Part shown: positions 35,615-46,988 of the stretch, piece after piece
How the letters are laid out: each line of letters starts with the position of its first letter
Numbering within the stretch: position 1 is the first letter of the stretch
DNA from: Calamus simplicifolius
Taxonomy: Eukaryota; Streptophyta; Magnoliopsida; Arecales; Arecaceae
Assembly (NCBI GenBank): GCA_900491605.1
Contig: UESW01004628.1
Span: forward strand, 1-64,000
Direction: 5' to 3'
Length of the DNA stretch: 64,000 nt
Program-made: the position numbers and the translations under genes
Notes under the pieces: generated by a model
Told to the model about the DNA's origin: nothing
Databases searched by the model: none
Seen by the model: only the letters and a program-made list of their open reading frames with translations

Positions 35615-35821
35615 ATTTGCTCGCTCCTTAAGTTGGCACCTTCAATACTCATCATCCAACTATTTGTTAAAAAATAAAGCATGTAAACGCATATAACATT
35701 GGTGTTCTGGAGGATTGATTACTATCAGCGCTAGGTTGTGTTTTTTTTATTTTTAAAATGTTAAAAATATCGATCATCTAACTTTAATTTTTTGGATGTA
35801 GATCCATCGGCTTCAGTTGTT
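35615..35821. other. Non-coding flank between two retrotransposons
   Basis: About 200 bp of AT-rich sequence lies between the Copia 5' LTR and the Gypsy insertion site. Nothing is recognised except the left ATATG target duplication copy at 35822-35826. Confidence 0.6.
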
Positions 35822-35826
35822 ATATG

Positions 35827-37291
35827 TGATGATGCCCGATCACCGGTCTTGAACATCGAGAGAAGAGAGCTACTTAATCCATGAATCTACGCCTGATCGG
35901 ATGGCCTGCAAAAAAAGTCTCAAGACCGAAGGGGTGCTCCGGTGGGGACCCTCCGATGCTCAAGTTAGCAACCGAGGTCACAGCTGAGGAAGAGCTCAGA
36001 CGAGCTCTTCTTTGGGATGAGAAGAGTCTATAGAAAGGGGGAATCCCTATCTGGGTATCAGGATAGCAAGCGTATGAGTTTGCGTACCTTATTTCTGAGT
36101 GGACTTACCCTTTTATAGGGGGTTGACACCTGCACACCACGTGGAATTCCATGAGAAGGGAATGTCTGCGGGGTTTGTGGGGGCTGCATGAATCTGGGCC
36201 GGTTGGTGGGTCCTGTCCCATCGGAGAGGAGGAAAAATGACGTTGGTGAGCCACGTTCCATCAGTCAGTGGAGCTGGTGGGTAGTTAGGTCTGGTCCCAT
36301 CAATGGAGCGGCCAGTAGGTGGTTGGACCTGGTTGTGTCAGACGATGCGGGTCAGAAGGATGACAGCTAGAACAGCCAGGACCGTCCTGGGGCCAACTTG
36401 GGAAAGTCGGGACTGGTGGGACTACCTTGACTCTCCTAAGGGCGCCAAGGCTGAGCAGGGCTGACTCGGCCAACCTAGAGATGCCGGGGCGGGGCCGACC
36501 AGGGATGGTCGGGGTCGACTCGGCTGATTGGAAGATGTTGGGGCCGAGCGAGGCCGACTTGGTGAAGTCGGGGCCGGCTTGATCGGCTTGGAGATGCCGG
36601 GGCCGAGCAGGGCCGACTTGGCCAACTTGAAGATGTCGGGGCCGAGCGGGGTCGACTTGAAGAAGTCGGAGCTGGCTCGGCCGACTGGGAGGTGCCGGGG
36701 CCGAGCGGGGCCGACTTGGGGAAGTCGGGGCCGGCTCGGCCGACTAGAAGGTCCCGAAGCCGAGCGGGGCCGACTTGGGGAAGTCAGGGCCGGCTCGGCC
36801 GACTTGTAGGTGCCGGGGCCGAGCGGGGATGACTTGGAGAAGTCGGGGCCGGCTCGGCCGGCTTGGAGATGCCGGGACCGAGCGGGGCTGACTTGGAGAA
36901 GTCGGGCCGGCTCGGCCAACTGAGAGGTAACAGGGCCAAGTGGAGCCGACATGGGGAAGTCGGGACCGGCTCGGCCGGCTTAGAGATGCCGGGGCCGAGC
37001 GGGGCCGACTTAAAGAAGTCGGGGCCGGCTCAGCCGACTTGGAGGTGCAAGGGCCGAGCAGGGCCGACTTGGAGAAGTCGGGGCCAGCTCGGCCAACTTG
37101 GAGGTGCCGGGGCCGAGCGGGGCCAACTTGGGGAAGTTGGGGCCGGCTCGGCCGACTAGGAGGTGCCGGGGCTGAGTGGGGCCGACTTGGAGAAGTTGGG
37201 GCCGGCTCGGCCGACTGAGAGGTGTCAGGACGGGGCCATCTTAAGCTTTTGATTTTCCATAATTGCCCTCGTGGCTACGTCTGCCATATCA
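35827..37291 (-). repeat. Gypsy 3' LTR with expanded 59 bp minisatellite
   Basis: The 1,465 bp LTR contains about eleven to twelve tandem units of about 59 bp at 36541-37220 (core GGGGCCGAGCGGGGCCGACTT). The other LTR has only about five. Frames through the units on both strands (GAGSADLEMPGPSGADLEKS) are repeat shadows. The minus-strand TATA box is at 36110-36117. Confidence 0.9.
36110..36117 (-). promoter_or_regulatory. 3' LTR TATA box
   Basis: CTTTTATA on the plus strand (TATAAAAG on the minus strand), conserved at 45009-45016 in the 5' LTR. Confidence 0.6.
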
Positions 37292-37310
37292 GATGCCCCC
37301 CCGCCCCTGA
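37292..37310 (-). other. Gypsy polypurine tract
   Basis: On the minus strand AGGGGCGGGGGGGCATC directly precedes the 3' LTR start TGATATGG. It is the expected plus-strand primer and confirms the element's orientation. Confidence 0.75.
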
Positions 37311-37700
37311 GAACGAAGGGCCACGCGCCTGCTGCCCTTTGGGTGAGAGGGGCACGAAAATTCAAAAAATGATTACCCTTTAGTGCGCTTTTAATAGCTT
37401 GGTGAGCTGGCGCGTCATCCCGGGGCAATGTCATTTCGCAGATCTTCCAATCATGCGGTAGGTGGGGGCTGACATCGACACTGGACGCGCTGAGAAAGCG
37501 CCCATCGGGGGATGGAAAAAGGTAAAGGTTATTATTGTTTCTCCATTTTTTATGTCATGCGATTGGTCGGGGATCACGCTCCTCGGGGCGAATCGAGGTG
37601 GCACATCTTGGGCGCAGGTGAGATTTTCGGCGGACGGCTCGTGGCGCAATAGAAGAGCGCCATGTGGCGGGGCCTTGATTATTGTCGTTCGGGATGGGGG

Positions 37701-37708
37701 TATAAAAG
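37701..37708 (+). promoter_or_regulatory. TATA box of the antisense accessory ORF
   Basis: TATAAAAG in the context GGGGGTATAAAAGCGCC lies about 400 bp upstream of the plus-strand accessory ORF. A C/T-rich leader follows, with a possible 5' splice site at CCCAGGTTAGTC (37820-37831). It points towards the plus strand, opposite to the LTR promoters. Confidence 0.55.
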
Positions 37709-38099
37709 CGCCCCAAGGGCTTGGGGAAAGCTTTTACATTGCCACTGCTTTCTTCCAACTTTCTTTCTCTGAATTCCTCTGCAACCTGAGTCTTTCTGCC
37801 CTCGAGTTCCTTTCGATTCCCAGGTTAGTCTTATACTTTGTCTCACCCCATGGACCTCCATGCTGTTAGGGAGGGTAAGAGCCCATTGTAGAGTCTTCCA
37901 TTCCGACAGTGAAGGCCAAACCCCTTCAGTTAGCCAGGTGCCCCGGCCGGTGGATGGCGTTACCATCCGCGATCGACGACAGCAATCGGACCTCCATCTA
38001 CCCCAGCCTCCCCTATTAGGGCAGTTCCTGTATCCTTCCACCGTCCGGGACAACCTCAGGCGGTGAGTCTTGATCCGACAGGTCCGTCAGGAGTGGCCT

Positions 38100-40343
38100 C
38101 GACCATGACCCCGAAGACGTAGAGGCTATTAGGGATAAGTATATGGTCCCCAGCTTCATCCCTATCCGTGCCAGAGCCCGAAGATAGAGTGACCTCCACC
38201 CACCCTGGTCGGGTCACTCTATACGAGGAGTTCTTTCGGTGTGGACTGCGCCTTCCTTTTCATCATTTTTTCCTGAATCTCTTAGATAGGTATAGATTAG
38301 CGCCGACGCAGTTGACTTCGAATTCGATTCGGATTATCTGCGCTTTTGTCATTCTTTGCTACTTCCAGGAGGCCGGCCAGGGTTATCGCTATTCGGGCTT
38401 TCTATAAGCTCCGTCAAGGTGAGAGGGCCTGGTGGGCATTCACCATCAGGCCGGGTAGGGCCTTTCCCCTAGGTCTCCGTCTAAAATTAGGGGGTGGAAG
38501 CCTCGATTCCTCTTTGCCCACATCGAGGGGGTGAGGGCCAAGGGAGCCGGACACCAACTCCAACGATAACTCCACCGTGGGGGAAAGGGATAGGGAGCTC
38601 TTCACCCAATTGTCCAACTGCAAATCCCTGCTACAAGGAACTCCTGTCTGAGAACCTGATAGAGGCCGAGTTGGCTCCGGCGGTGGTGAGCATGACGTTG
38701 ATTCCTTCTATCTCGACCGAAAGATTACTGTACGCTGTTGCTAACATTCTTGTTTTTGGGCGCAGCGATGAAGTTTCCCGCTGGCGCGTTTGAAGCCGCC
38801 TTGAAGCAGAAGAGGCCGGTGACTGGGGAAACGTCAAGGTCGGCGAAGAAAGCTCGAAGGAAGGAGCGGGCCGAGCCGGCTCAAGCCGCTGAAGTCCCCA
38901 AGGCTCTAACGCCTGCAGAGGAGCTGGCTGAGGAAATGCTGGTTGGAGAAGCGGTCCCAGGGCCGGCCGGGACCGAAATAGAGGAAGGAGAGATTCTGGT
39001 CACCACCAAAGCCACCGTGGTGATTGTGGATCTTGAAAAGGAAGCCACTACCACCGCCGACATGCCCGAGATGGGGCAGGTTACAGTTGCTGTCAGCCCT
39101 CCGGTTGCCACCGAGCCGAGATGGAGAGTGCTCCCCCAACTGCCAGAGAGGGAGAGTTAGTCGCCAGAAGGTCCAGGGTTGGGACGGAGGCAACCAAGAA
39201 GCATAGGGATGAGCTGGGGAGCTCATCCCAACAATCAGCGCACCGCCCGACTCGCCCTCGGGTTGAAGGGCCGCAGGAGAAGATGGCGCGGCCAGCACCC
39301 GTGCTCAGCTCGATGACAGACGCCGGGCGGGCGCCTATCTCTTGTCGAAGTTTCGGACTGCCGAGTCTGAGGAGGAGATGCGGGGGTTGAGCCACTCCGC
39401 GCTCCTAGATATGGTGATGGTCTCCGTTGTCCAGGTAATCCTTTGAGTTCCTTTCATTTTCGGACATGTCTTCCGATGTCTCAGTCTTCTGTGGCTAACA
39501 TATTCTTCTGCCGCAGATGGCCAACGACACGATAGCCCTTCATGAGGCGATGTCTCACTCAGCGGACGCGCTCATAAAGTCCATGGCGCGGGCCGACAAG
39601 TATAAGAAGGAGAGCATGGCGCAGTCCCAGAGCCTTGCTCGACTTCACCACGAGGCCAAGGCCCGGGAGGAGAATCTGGGCGGCCGAATAAGGGAGGCGA
39701 ATGCCGGGCCGAAGCTGAGAGTGGCCGGGCATCGTGGCCGAGGCCAAATTGGAACTGGTCTTAGACAGATTGAAGGCTGCCGCGGAGCGGAATGAGGAGC
39801 TGGTCCATCAGCTTCAACGCGCCGAGAGGGAGGTCGGGGCGCGCGAGATGAGGCCCGGGCCGTTGCAGAGAGAGCTGCCACCGTGGAGAAGGCGGCAGTC
39901 GAGGTAGGTCATGAGAAAGCCGGGCCGTGGCTCACGTGGACGAGGCCGACGCACGAGCCGAGGAAGCTAAGGGCCGAGCTTGGGAGGCTGAGGCACAGGC
40001 TAAGGCGGCCGTGGCCAGGGCGCAGCAGGCTGAGACACAAGCCAAGGAGGCCGAAGGTAGGGCTCAGCGGGCTGAGACGCAAGCCCAGGAGGCCAATGCC
40101 AGGGCCCAGCAGCTGAAGCCGGGGGGACAGGCCATAACGAACTATAAGTCCCCACCAAAATTTGGGAAGGAGGTCCTCGAGGCCAGCCTCGATGCATATG
40201 TTAAGGGCTTCAACATGTGCAAAACTAAGGTCCGGCTCTTAAGATCGACATCGCCGAACTCGAGGGGATTCGCCGGGGAATCTGACGAGGGGTCGGCAGA
40301 GGAGGAGGACGACGAGGGAGAGCCGGGCCCTAGCGAGCCCTGA
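38100..40343 (+). pseudogene. Antisense accessory ORF of the Tat element (Transposase_28-like), broken
   Basis: This ORF lies on the strand opposite to gag-pol, between integrase and the 3' LTR. The N-terminal part (38168-38407) has LYEEFFRCGLRLPFHHFF, then LDRYRLAPTQLTSNSIR, which resembles the plant putative gypsy-type transposon domain (Pfam Transposase_28). 38346-38534 continues in another frame. 38738-39160 (MKFPAGAFEAALKQKRP, then a KKARRKER basic patch) and 39517-40343 form a long alanine-, glutamate- and arginine-rich coiled coil, ending in an acidic tail (ESDEGSAEEEDDEGEPGP). At least four frame changes break it. The gap at 39420-39516 has GT and CAG borders and may be an intron. The protein's role is unknown in this clade; nuclear or gag-like roles have been suggested. 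Confidence 0.75.
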
Positions 40344-40974
40344 AGAGTTGCTATTTTTTCTTTTTCTCTTTTCTTTCTTTTTGTAACCGGCCTCGAGCTA
40401 AATTTTGTACTTCAATTCCATCATTAATAGAAAAGAGTTTTTGTGAAGATGCTTTCATACCTTGTCTTGTCTTGTTTGTTCCTCTCTTTCTTTGGGTCAA
40501 ACATTTTATTGTGCAACTAACGACAAGGCGGGCCCGATCCTGTTAACAAGGAGGCCCTTTCTTCTGAGATGTTTTCTGCTGCTGAGCATTGTGCACATCA
40601 ACGATGCCGTGGCCGGACCATAGTCTTAGATTTTCCAACGTTTGGATGCGTCTTTGAGAGATATGCCAGCTGCGTGGGAGATTGCTTAAGATGCATTAAG
40701 TGTCGCGGGTTGTTTGAAGGGAGATTCGTCTGCGCCCAATCTTCTAAGGACTTGGAACGATTCAAGGGCAACTTAGCACCGAGATCGACTTGAGGGCATC
40801 GGGGGCCGAGCGGGGCTTGATTGAGGAAGGTCTGCGCCAACTTGGAGACCGTAAGGGCCAAGTATGGCCCTTTAGAACCATCTCGCAGTCTGTGTGCTGC
40901 CCGAGAGGCGACTCGGTAGGTACGGAGCTTTTAGGTCTTAACCAACTCATGGGTACCTCCGTACCGGGGCCGAC
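40344..40974. other. Spacer between accessory ORF and tandem array
   Basis: The region just after the accessory ORF stop (40344-40450) is T-rich with TTTGTAAC and ends in CATTAATAGAAAAGAG, plausible as its 3' untranslated region. The rest is moderately GC-rich and contains the first degenerate repeats of the following array. Frames on either strand have no family features. Confidence 0.5.
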
Positions 40975-42260
40975 TGGTGTCCCGTAGGCCACGATGCCGG
41001 CGAGCTCCTTTAGAACACCTCGGGGGTTTGTGTGCCACCCGAGGGGCAACTCGGCGGGTACGAGCCTTTAGGGTCTTAACCGACTCGGGGCACCTCGTGC
41101 CGGGGCCGAGTTGTGTCTTGTAGGCCACGATGCCGGCGAGCTCCTTTAGAATCATCTCGGGGGTTTGTGTGCTGCCCGAGGGGCGACTCGGTGGGTACGG
41201 AGCCTTTAGGGTCTTAACCGACTCGGGGGCACCTCCGTGCTGGGGCCGAGTGGTGTCCCATAGGCGCGATGCCGGCGAGCTCCTTTAGAACCACCTCGAG
41301 GGTTTGTGTGCCGCCCGAGGGGTGACTCGATCGGGTACAGAGCCTTTAGGGTCTTAACCGACTCGGGGGCACCTCCGTGCCGGGGCCGAGTGGTGTCCCG
41401 TAGGCCGCGATGCTGGCGAGCTCCTTTAGAACCACCTTGGGGTTTGTGTGCCACTCGAGGGGCGACTCGACCAGGTACGAAGCCTTTAGGGTCTTAACAG
41501 ACTTGGGGGCACCTCGTGCCGGGGCCGAGTGGTGTCCCGTAGGCCACGATGCCGGCAAGCTCCTTTAGAACCACCTCGGGGGTTTGTGTGCTCGAGGGGC
41601 GACTCGATCGGGTATGGAGCCTTTAGGTCTTAACCGACTCGGAGCACCTCCGTGCCGGGCCGAGTGGTGTCCCGTAGGCCGCGATGCCGGCGAGCTCCTT
41701 TAGAACCACCTCGGGGGTTTATGTGCCCCGAGGGGCGATTTGACCGAGTACAGAGCCTTTAGGGTCTTAACCGACTCGGGGGGCACCTCCGTGCCGGAGC
41801 CGAGTGGTGTTCCGTAGGCCGCAATGCCGGCTAGCTCCTTTAGAACTACCTCGGGGGTTTGTGTGCCACCCGAGGGCGATTCGATCGGTATGAGCCTTTA
41901 GGGTCTTAACCGACTTGGGGGCACCTCCGTGCCAGGGCCGAGTGGTGTCCCGTAGGCGCGATGCCAGCGAGCTCCTTTAGAACCACCTCGGGGTTTGTGT
42001 GCCGCCCGAGGGGGATTCGACCGGGTATGGAGCCTTTAGGGTCTTAACCGACTCGGGGGCACCTCCGTGCTAGGTCGAGTGGTGTTCCGTAGGCCGCGAT
42101 GCCGGTGAGCTCTTTAGAACCACCTCGGGGGTTTGTGTGCCGCCCGAGGGGAGACTCGACCGGGTACAGAGCCTTTAGGGTCTTAATCGACTTGGGGGCA
42201 CCTCTGTGCCGGGGCCGAGTGGTGTCCCGTAGGCCGCGATGCCAGCGAGCTCCTTTTCTG
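40975..42260. repeat. Tandem array, about 140 bp unit, within the Gypsy element
   Basis: About nine to ten direct copies of a 135-145 bp unit, each with GGCGAGCTCCTTTAGAACC, GGGTTTGTGTGCC, CTTTAGGGTCTTAACCGACT and GGGCACCTCCGTGCCGGGGC. Units differ mostly by one- to two-base indels, so no frame stays open. Arrays of this kind between pol and the antisense ORF are common in Tat elements. Confidence 0.93.
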
Positions 42261-42343
42261 AGATCTGGTCCTTGGACACAAGGGAGAATAGGCTGTGGCG
42301 TTGGAAGAGGCCCTCTTTATTGCTCATACTCTGAGGGGATACA

Positions 42344-43530
42344 TCATTGATAATATTGGCGGAGGTTATCCGCGTTCCAGGTACACGGAATGGGTTGTCC
42401 GTTGAGCTCTTCTAGCCGGTATGCCCCCCGATGGAGCATCTCGGCGACACGATAAGGACCCTGCAAGTTGGGGGACAGTTTGCCCCCCTCTGTAGGCTTG
42501 GATATCTCAGCCTTTCTCAAGACCAGATCTCCGTAGCGAAAGACCTTAGGAGGAACTCGGGCGTTGTAGTACTTGGCTGCCCACTGACGGAAGGTCGCCA
42601 TACGTAGCCTCGCCCGGTCATGTGCTTCGTCGATGAAGTCCAGATTAGCCCATATCAATGTGGAATTGTCTTCCTCATTGAAGGACTCCACGCGTGGACT
42701 GGGCAGTCCGATCTCAACAGGGATGACGACTTTGGATCCGAAGACGAGACTAAAGGGAGTCTCGCCCATCGGGGCTCTGGGGTCGTGTGGTAAGCCCATA
42801 TCACGCTGGGGAGCTCCTCCACCCATCGACCCTTGGATCCATCTAGCCGGGTCCTGAGCCCTCTGAGAATGGTGCAGTTCATGACCTTGGCCTCCCCGTT
42901 GGTCTGGGGGTGGCCGACAAAGGTGAATCGATGGCGAATACCCAGCTCACCGCAGAAAGCCTTGAATGCATCATTGTTGAAATGGCGGCCGTTGTCCATG
43001 ACGAGAGTGTGAGGTAGGCCAAAGTGGCATATGATCGACTTCTAGAAGAAGGCTTTGACTTTACTCTCGATGATCTTAGCCAACGCTTCGACCTCGACCC
43101 ACTTGGTGAAGTAGTCGATGGCTACTAGCAAGAATCTCCACTATCTGAAGCTGGGGGGAATGGCCCGAGGATGTCCATTCCCTACTGAGCGAAGGGCCAA
43201 GGAGCCGAAAGTGGGATTAGCGGGGTAGACGGCTGATGCTGGATGTGTGCGTGGCGCTGGCAACCATCGCACTGGATGTGTGCGTGGCGCTGGCAACCAT
43301 CGCACTTCTGAACTAGTTTGGCAGTGTTCTCTCTCATGGTGAGCCAAAAATATCCCTGATGGAGGGCCTTCTGGGCCAGGACCTGCCCCTAGGTGATTTC
43401 CGTAAATGCCTTCATTGATTTCTCTAAGGATGTAGTCGGCATCGGCGGGCCCTATGCATTTGAGCAGGGGGTACGAGAACGACCTCCTGTATAGACGTCC
43501 GTCTAGGAGGACAATTTGGATGCCCTCCAT
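42344..43530 (-). pseudogene. Gypsy integrase, degraded
   Basis: The enzyme inserts element cDNA into the genome. Read leftwards: the N-terminal part from 43530 (DGRLYRRSFSYPLLKCI, then REINEGIYGNHLGA), with the zinc-binding region partly deleted or duplicated near 43240-43300, then core sequence from 42999 (MDNGRHFNNDAFKAFC, HPQTNGEAKV), and a C-terminal half at 42344-42826 (FSLVFGSKVVIPVEIG, GDLVLRKAE, LSPNLQGPYRV, AYRLEELNGQ) ending WNADNLRQYYQ. Two frameshifts separate these blocks. A 32 bp direct repeat at 43247-43310 falls inside the zinc-binding part. The domain is typical of Tat/Athila-branch Gypsy elements. Confidence 0.88.
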
Positions 43531-43539
43531 TTGAGCAGC

Positions 43540-44636
43540 CTGGCTTCATTGCGATCATCAGGGAGGGTGCCATCAGTGAGATAGCGGACGTAGGCATCCA
43601 TCCATGTAGGCTCTTGGGTGAGTGGTAGGACTTCCTCGCCGTCCTCTATGCTGGGCCTTTATAGGTATTCAATGTAAGCATCTCTTGCGATGCCTTCGGT
43701 GGAGGTAGCCAGGCGAGAAAGGATGTCGGCCTTGGCGTTCTCACTCCGGGGAATGTAACTGATGCTGAAATAAGCTAACGGGGAGACCAAGAGTCGAACC
43801 TTGCCCAGGTATTGAGCCATAGCAGGTCACGCGCCTCATACTCTCCGTTGATTTGTCCAGAGATGAGTTGCGAGTCAGTGAAAGCTCTGAGACACCTTAT
43901 TCCAAACTCTTGGACTAGCCTTAATCCTACCAGCAGGGCCTCGTACTCGGCTTGGTTATTGGTGGCTTTGAATAGAAACCGTAGGGCACATCTACTCTCT
44001 CTCCACCCGGTCCGGTGAGAATGAGGCCGGCACCGCTTCCCTGAGAGTTTGACGCGCCGTCTAATCGCCGATTGTTGATCTTCCTGGCGAGCTCGTCTAG
44101 TCGCCGATTGTACTCATCCAGGCGCTCCTCCGTCTGGTGGCTGATTGTCGGGGCCCTCCGAGATGGCTCGGAGGATGAAGAAGAGGAAGAAGAAGGAGAA
44201 GGAGAAGGATGTGGAAGGTAGGATTTCCGCTTTGGTTCCTCCTGGCGGTGCGGCTCTGGAGGAAACTTGCTTGGGCCACAATCAGGGGATCGCAGCCGCT
44301 TGGGGGGCTCATGGCGAGGCTTCCTTGGAGAAGCCCAGCGACGACCGGCCTCTCGCTGAGGAGAGCCTTCCCTTGCAGACAGTTGACTAGCAGGGGGAGC
44401 GGTCTGATGCTGGGTGGCCACGAACTACTGCTGTTGAAGTCCATGGACCATGGCGGTGAGAGTCTAAACTTGCCGAGTGAGAGTTGTCAGCTGCTCTGCA
44501 GCCGGAGCAGCCGCCTCTGGTTGCGGGGAGGTAACGGGAGGATCAGCGGCAGGGAGGTTGGTCCCCTGCTGCCTAGCCGGAGGAAGATGCCCCCCAGGGT
44601 GACTAACTGAGGCATCCTGAGCCCGTGTCATCACCA
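43540..44636 (-). pseudogene. Gag N-terminus fused in frame to RNase H
   Basis: The ORF starts MVMTRAQDASVSHPGGH at 44636, matching the gag start of the neighbouring Tat-like element (48907). It continues through a serine-rich, arginine-rich gag leader to RLDELARKINNRRL and then passes without a frame change into DGASNSQGSGAGLILT, the first strand of a Gypsy RNase H, followed by NNQAEYEALLVGLRL near 43920 after a frame change at about 43990. The main gag domain, zinc knuckle, protease and RT are all missing. Two in-frame TAG codons stand where the sister gag has CAG (44467 and 44426 areas). An internal deletion of several kb with in-frame ends is the simplest explanation. Confidence 0.85.
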
Positions 44637-44711
44637 TTATTGGGAGAGGGAGAGGAAAAAAGGGGGGATACTGTAGGGTTCGGATCTTTTTGCTTTTGCA
44701 GTCGCCCCCTT

Positions 44712-44726
44712 TCTGGCGCGCCAATC
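44712..44726 (-). other. Gypsy primer binding site
   Basis: GATTGGCGCGCCAGA on the minus strand lies immediately inside the 5' LTR end ATCATCA. The same sequence follows the LTR of the second element at 48815. The conserved TTGGCGCGCCA core is presumably complementary to a tRNA 3' end, but I cannot say which tRNA. Confidence 0.7.
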
Positions 44727-45798
44727 TGATGATGCTCGATCACCGTCTTAAACGTCGGGAGAAGAGAGCTGCTTAATCCATGAATCCATGCCTGATCGGA
44801 TGGTCCTGCAAAAAAGTCCCAAGGCTAGAGGGGTGCTCCGATGGGGACCCTCCGACGCTCAAGTCAGCAACCGAGGTCACAGCTAAGGAAGAGCTCAGAC
44901 GAGCTCTTCTTTGGGATAAGAAGAGTCCACATAAAGGGGGAATCCCTATTTGGGTATCAGGATAGCGAGCGTATGAGTTTGCGTACCTTGTTTCTGAGTG
45001 GAATTACCCTTTTATAGGGGGTTGACACCTGCACAATCATGTGGAGTTCTGTGAGAAGGGAATGTCCACGGGGTTCGTGGGGGTTGCATGAATCTGGGCC
45101 GGTTGGTGGGTCCTGTCCCATCGGAGAGGGGGGAAAACGACGGTTGGTGAGCCACATCCCATCAGTCAGTGGAGCTGGCGGGTAGTTAGGTCTGGTCCCA
45201 TCAATGGAGCGGCCAGTGGATGGTTGGACCTGGTTGTGTCAGACGACGCGGGTCAGAAGGATGGCGGCTTGAACAACCAGGACCGTCATGGGTCCAACTT
45301 GGGAAAGTCAGGACTGGCCGGGATTGCCTTGACTCTCCTGAGGGCGCCGAGGCCGAGCAGGGCCGACTCGGCCGACCTGGAGATGCCGGGGCAGGGCTGA
45401 CAAAGGATGGTCGGGGTTGACTCGGTTGACTGGGAGATGCTGGGGCCGAGCGGGGCCGACTTGGGGAAGTCGGGGCGGCTCAGCCGGCTTGGAGATGCCG
45501 GGGCCGAGCAGGGCCAACTTGGGGAAGTCGGGGCCGGCTCAGCCGAATTGGAGATGCTGGGGCCGAGCGGGGCCGAATTGGAGAAGTCGGGGCTGGCTCG
45601 ATCGACTGGAAGGTGCCGGGGCCGAACGGGGCCAATTGGGGAAGTCGGGACCAGCTCGCCGACTGGGAGGTGCCGGGGCCGAGCGGGGCCGACTTGAGAA
45701 GTCAGGGCCGGCTCGATCGACTGGGAGGTGCCGAAACAGGGCCGTCTTAAGCTTTTGATTTTGCCATAATTGCTCTTGTGGCTACGTCAGCCACATCA
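44727..45798 (-). repeat. Gypsy 5' LTR
   Basis: The 1,072 bp LTR has the same termini as the 3' LTR and is clearly homologous throughout, but carries only about five 59 bp units (45425-45730). TATA box at 45009-45016. Point differences from the 3' LTR are frequent, so the insertion is not recent. Confidence 0.92.
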
Positions 45799-45803
45799 AT
45801 ATG

Positions 45804-46988
45804 CATTCATGAGATCATATGGTATAAAAATCGAATGCTATAGCATGCACACCATTCCTTTCTTCTGGTGGCAGTGGAGCGTAGTAAGGAAGTGGAGCGA
45901 TGGTAGCAATGGTGATGGAGAGAAGTAGAGCACTTTCAATCGACAGTAGGACGGAGTTGCTAAAGAAATGAATCGAGAAACTGCGAGAGAAGAGAAGCGA
46001 AGAGAAGAGAAGAGAAGAGAGTTTATCGTCAATCAAAGCATTCGGTCATTCTTATGATGGCCAAGGAGATGAAGGATGAGGGAGCGAAGGATCTATCTTT
46101 TACTGCCATAACGTGATACTTTAAAATAAAAATAAAAAGAACCGCATGCGGCGAAACATTTTATATTATATATTCTCAACTTGCTTTTCTTTGCAATTCT
46201 TCCGGAACGTTCTAATATATCGAGAATGGTGGGCGACCGGAAGTTTTGAGGATAAAGGTCCAAGAGAATGCAAGGACAAGCGCACTATTTTTTTTTCAAA
46301 AACAATTTCACTTCAGTTGAGACACATGGCCGCCATGTGTGTTTCATCATCCTAGCTCCATCTCGGCAAGATAACATTTTATATATAATAATAATAATTT
46401 ATTCTAACAGTACTTCAAGGATAATAGACAGCTTAAAATAGGTGTAGAACTTTCCAGAAATGATACTCTCGGAATATGTTGGAATGGATGAATCATAAAA
46501 TACTACGTACTCGCAGGATCGAACTTCAACCTCGACTGACACAAGTGGAGCCGTGTATCCCTGCATCATCCTCTCCTCGGAGAGGGAAGCCTGCCAAGAA
46601 ATCTTAATCTATTCCCCAGATCTCCACCGAAGCACCGCTCTTCTCTCTCTGCCCCTTTCCAGAACTTTCCGTGCTTTCGCAAATAGCCCATATACCCGGT
46701 AACCCGGCTCCCATTTTTACGCCCTTCAGAGAACCATCTCATCCATAACAAAGCGGCAGGTTTTATGGCAAGAATTACCCGTTAATTATGTCATCATACC
46801 ATATTGACAAGAAGTAAACTAGATTATGTTATCATGCCTCGTTGGATCTTTACGCCTTTCCTGTTATATTTCAGATTTATGCAATTTTGGCAGAAAAATG
46901 CATAATATTAAACATTTACGGCTACAACCTAGTATGTTAATGTTTTTTTAATTATTTTTCCAATCCTCCTATATCCGTATATTAGTCT
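45804..46988. other. Non-coding stretch, no recognised gene
   Basis: About 1.2 kb without a supported gene. An AGAGAAGAG microsatellite lies at 45985-46022, giving low-complexity open frames on the other strand. The remainder is AT-rich. The frame at 46566-46751 (minus) has no family motif. Confidence 0.6.

Larger units (their letters stand above)
35827..45798 (-). mobile_element. Tat-lineage Ty3/Gypsy retrotransposon, complete but non-autonomous
   Basis: This 9,972 bp minus-strand element has LTRs with TGATGATG...CATCA ends (3' LTR 35827-37291, 5' LTR 44727-45798) and a perfect 5 bp target duplication ATATG (35822-35826, 45799-45803). In transcription order it has a primer binding site, a gag start fused to RNase H, integrase, a roughly 140 bp tandem repeat array, an antisense accessory ORF, and a polypurine tract. 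An antisense ORF between integrase and the 3' LTR is known for the Tat clade (Grande, RIRE2, Retand). Protease and RT are missing, so it needs proteins from a relative. Confidence 0.93.

Noticed and set aside
36422..37218. Proline- and glycine-rich ORFs on both strands
   Set aside because: They are shadows of the 59 bp LTR minisatellite.
45804..46040. Minus-strand serine/leucine-rich ORFs
   Set aside because: Produced by the AGAGAAGAG microsatellite.
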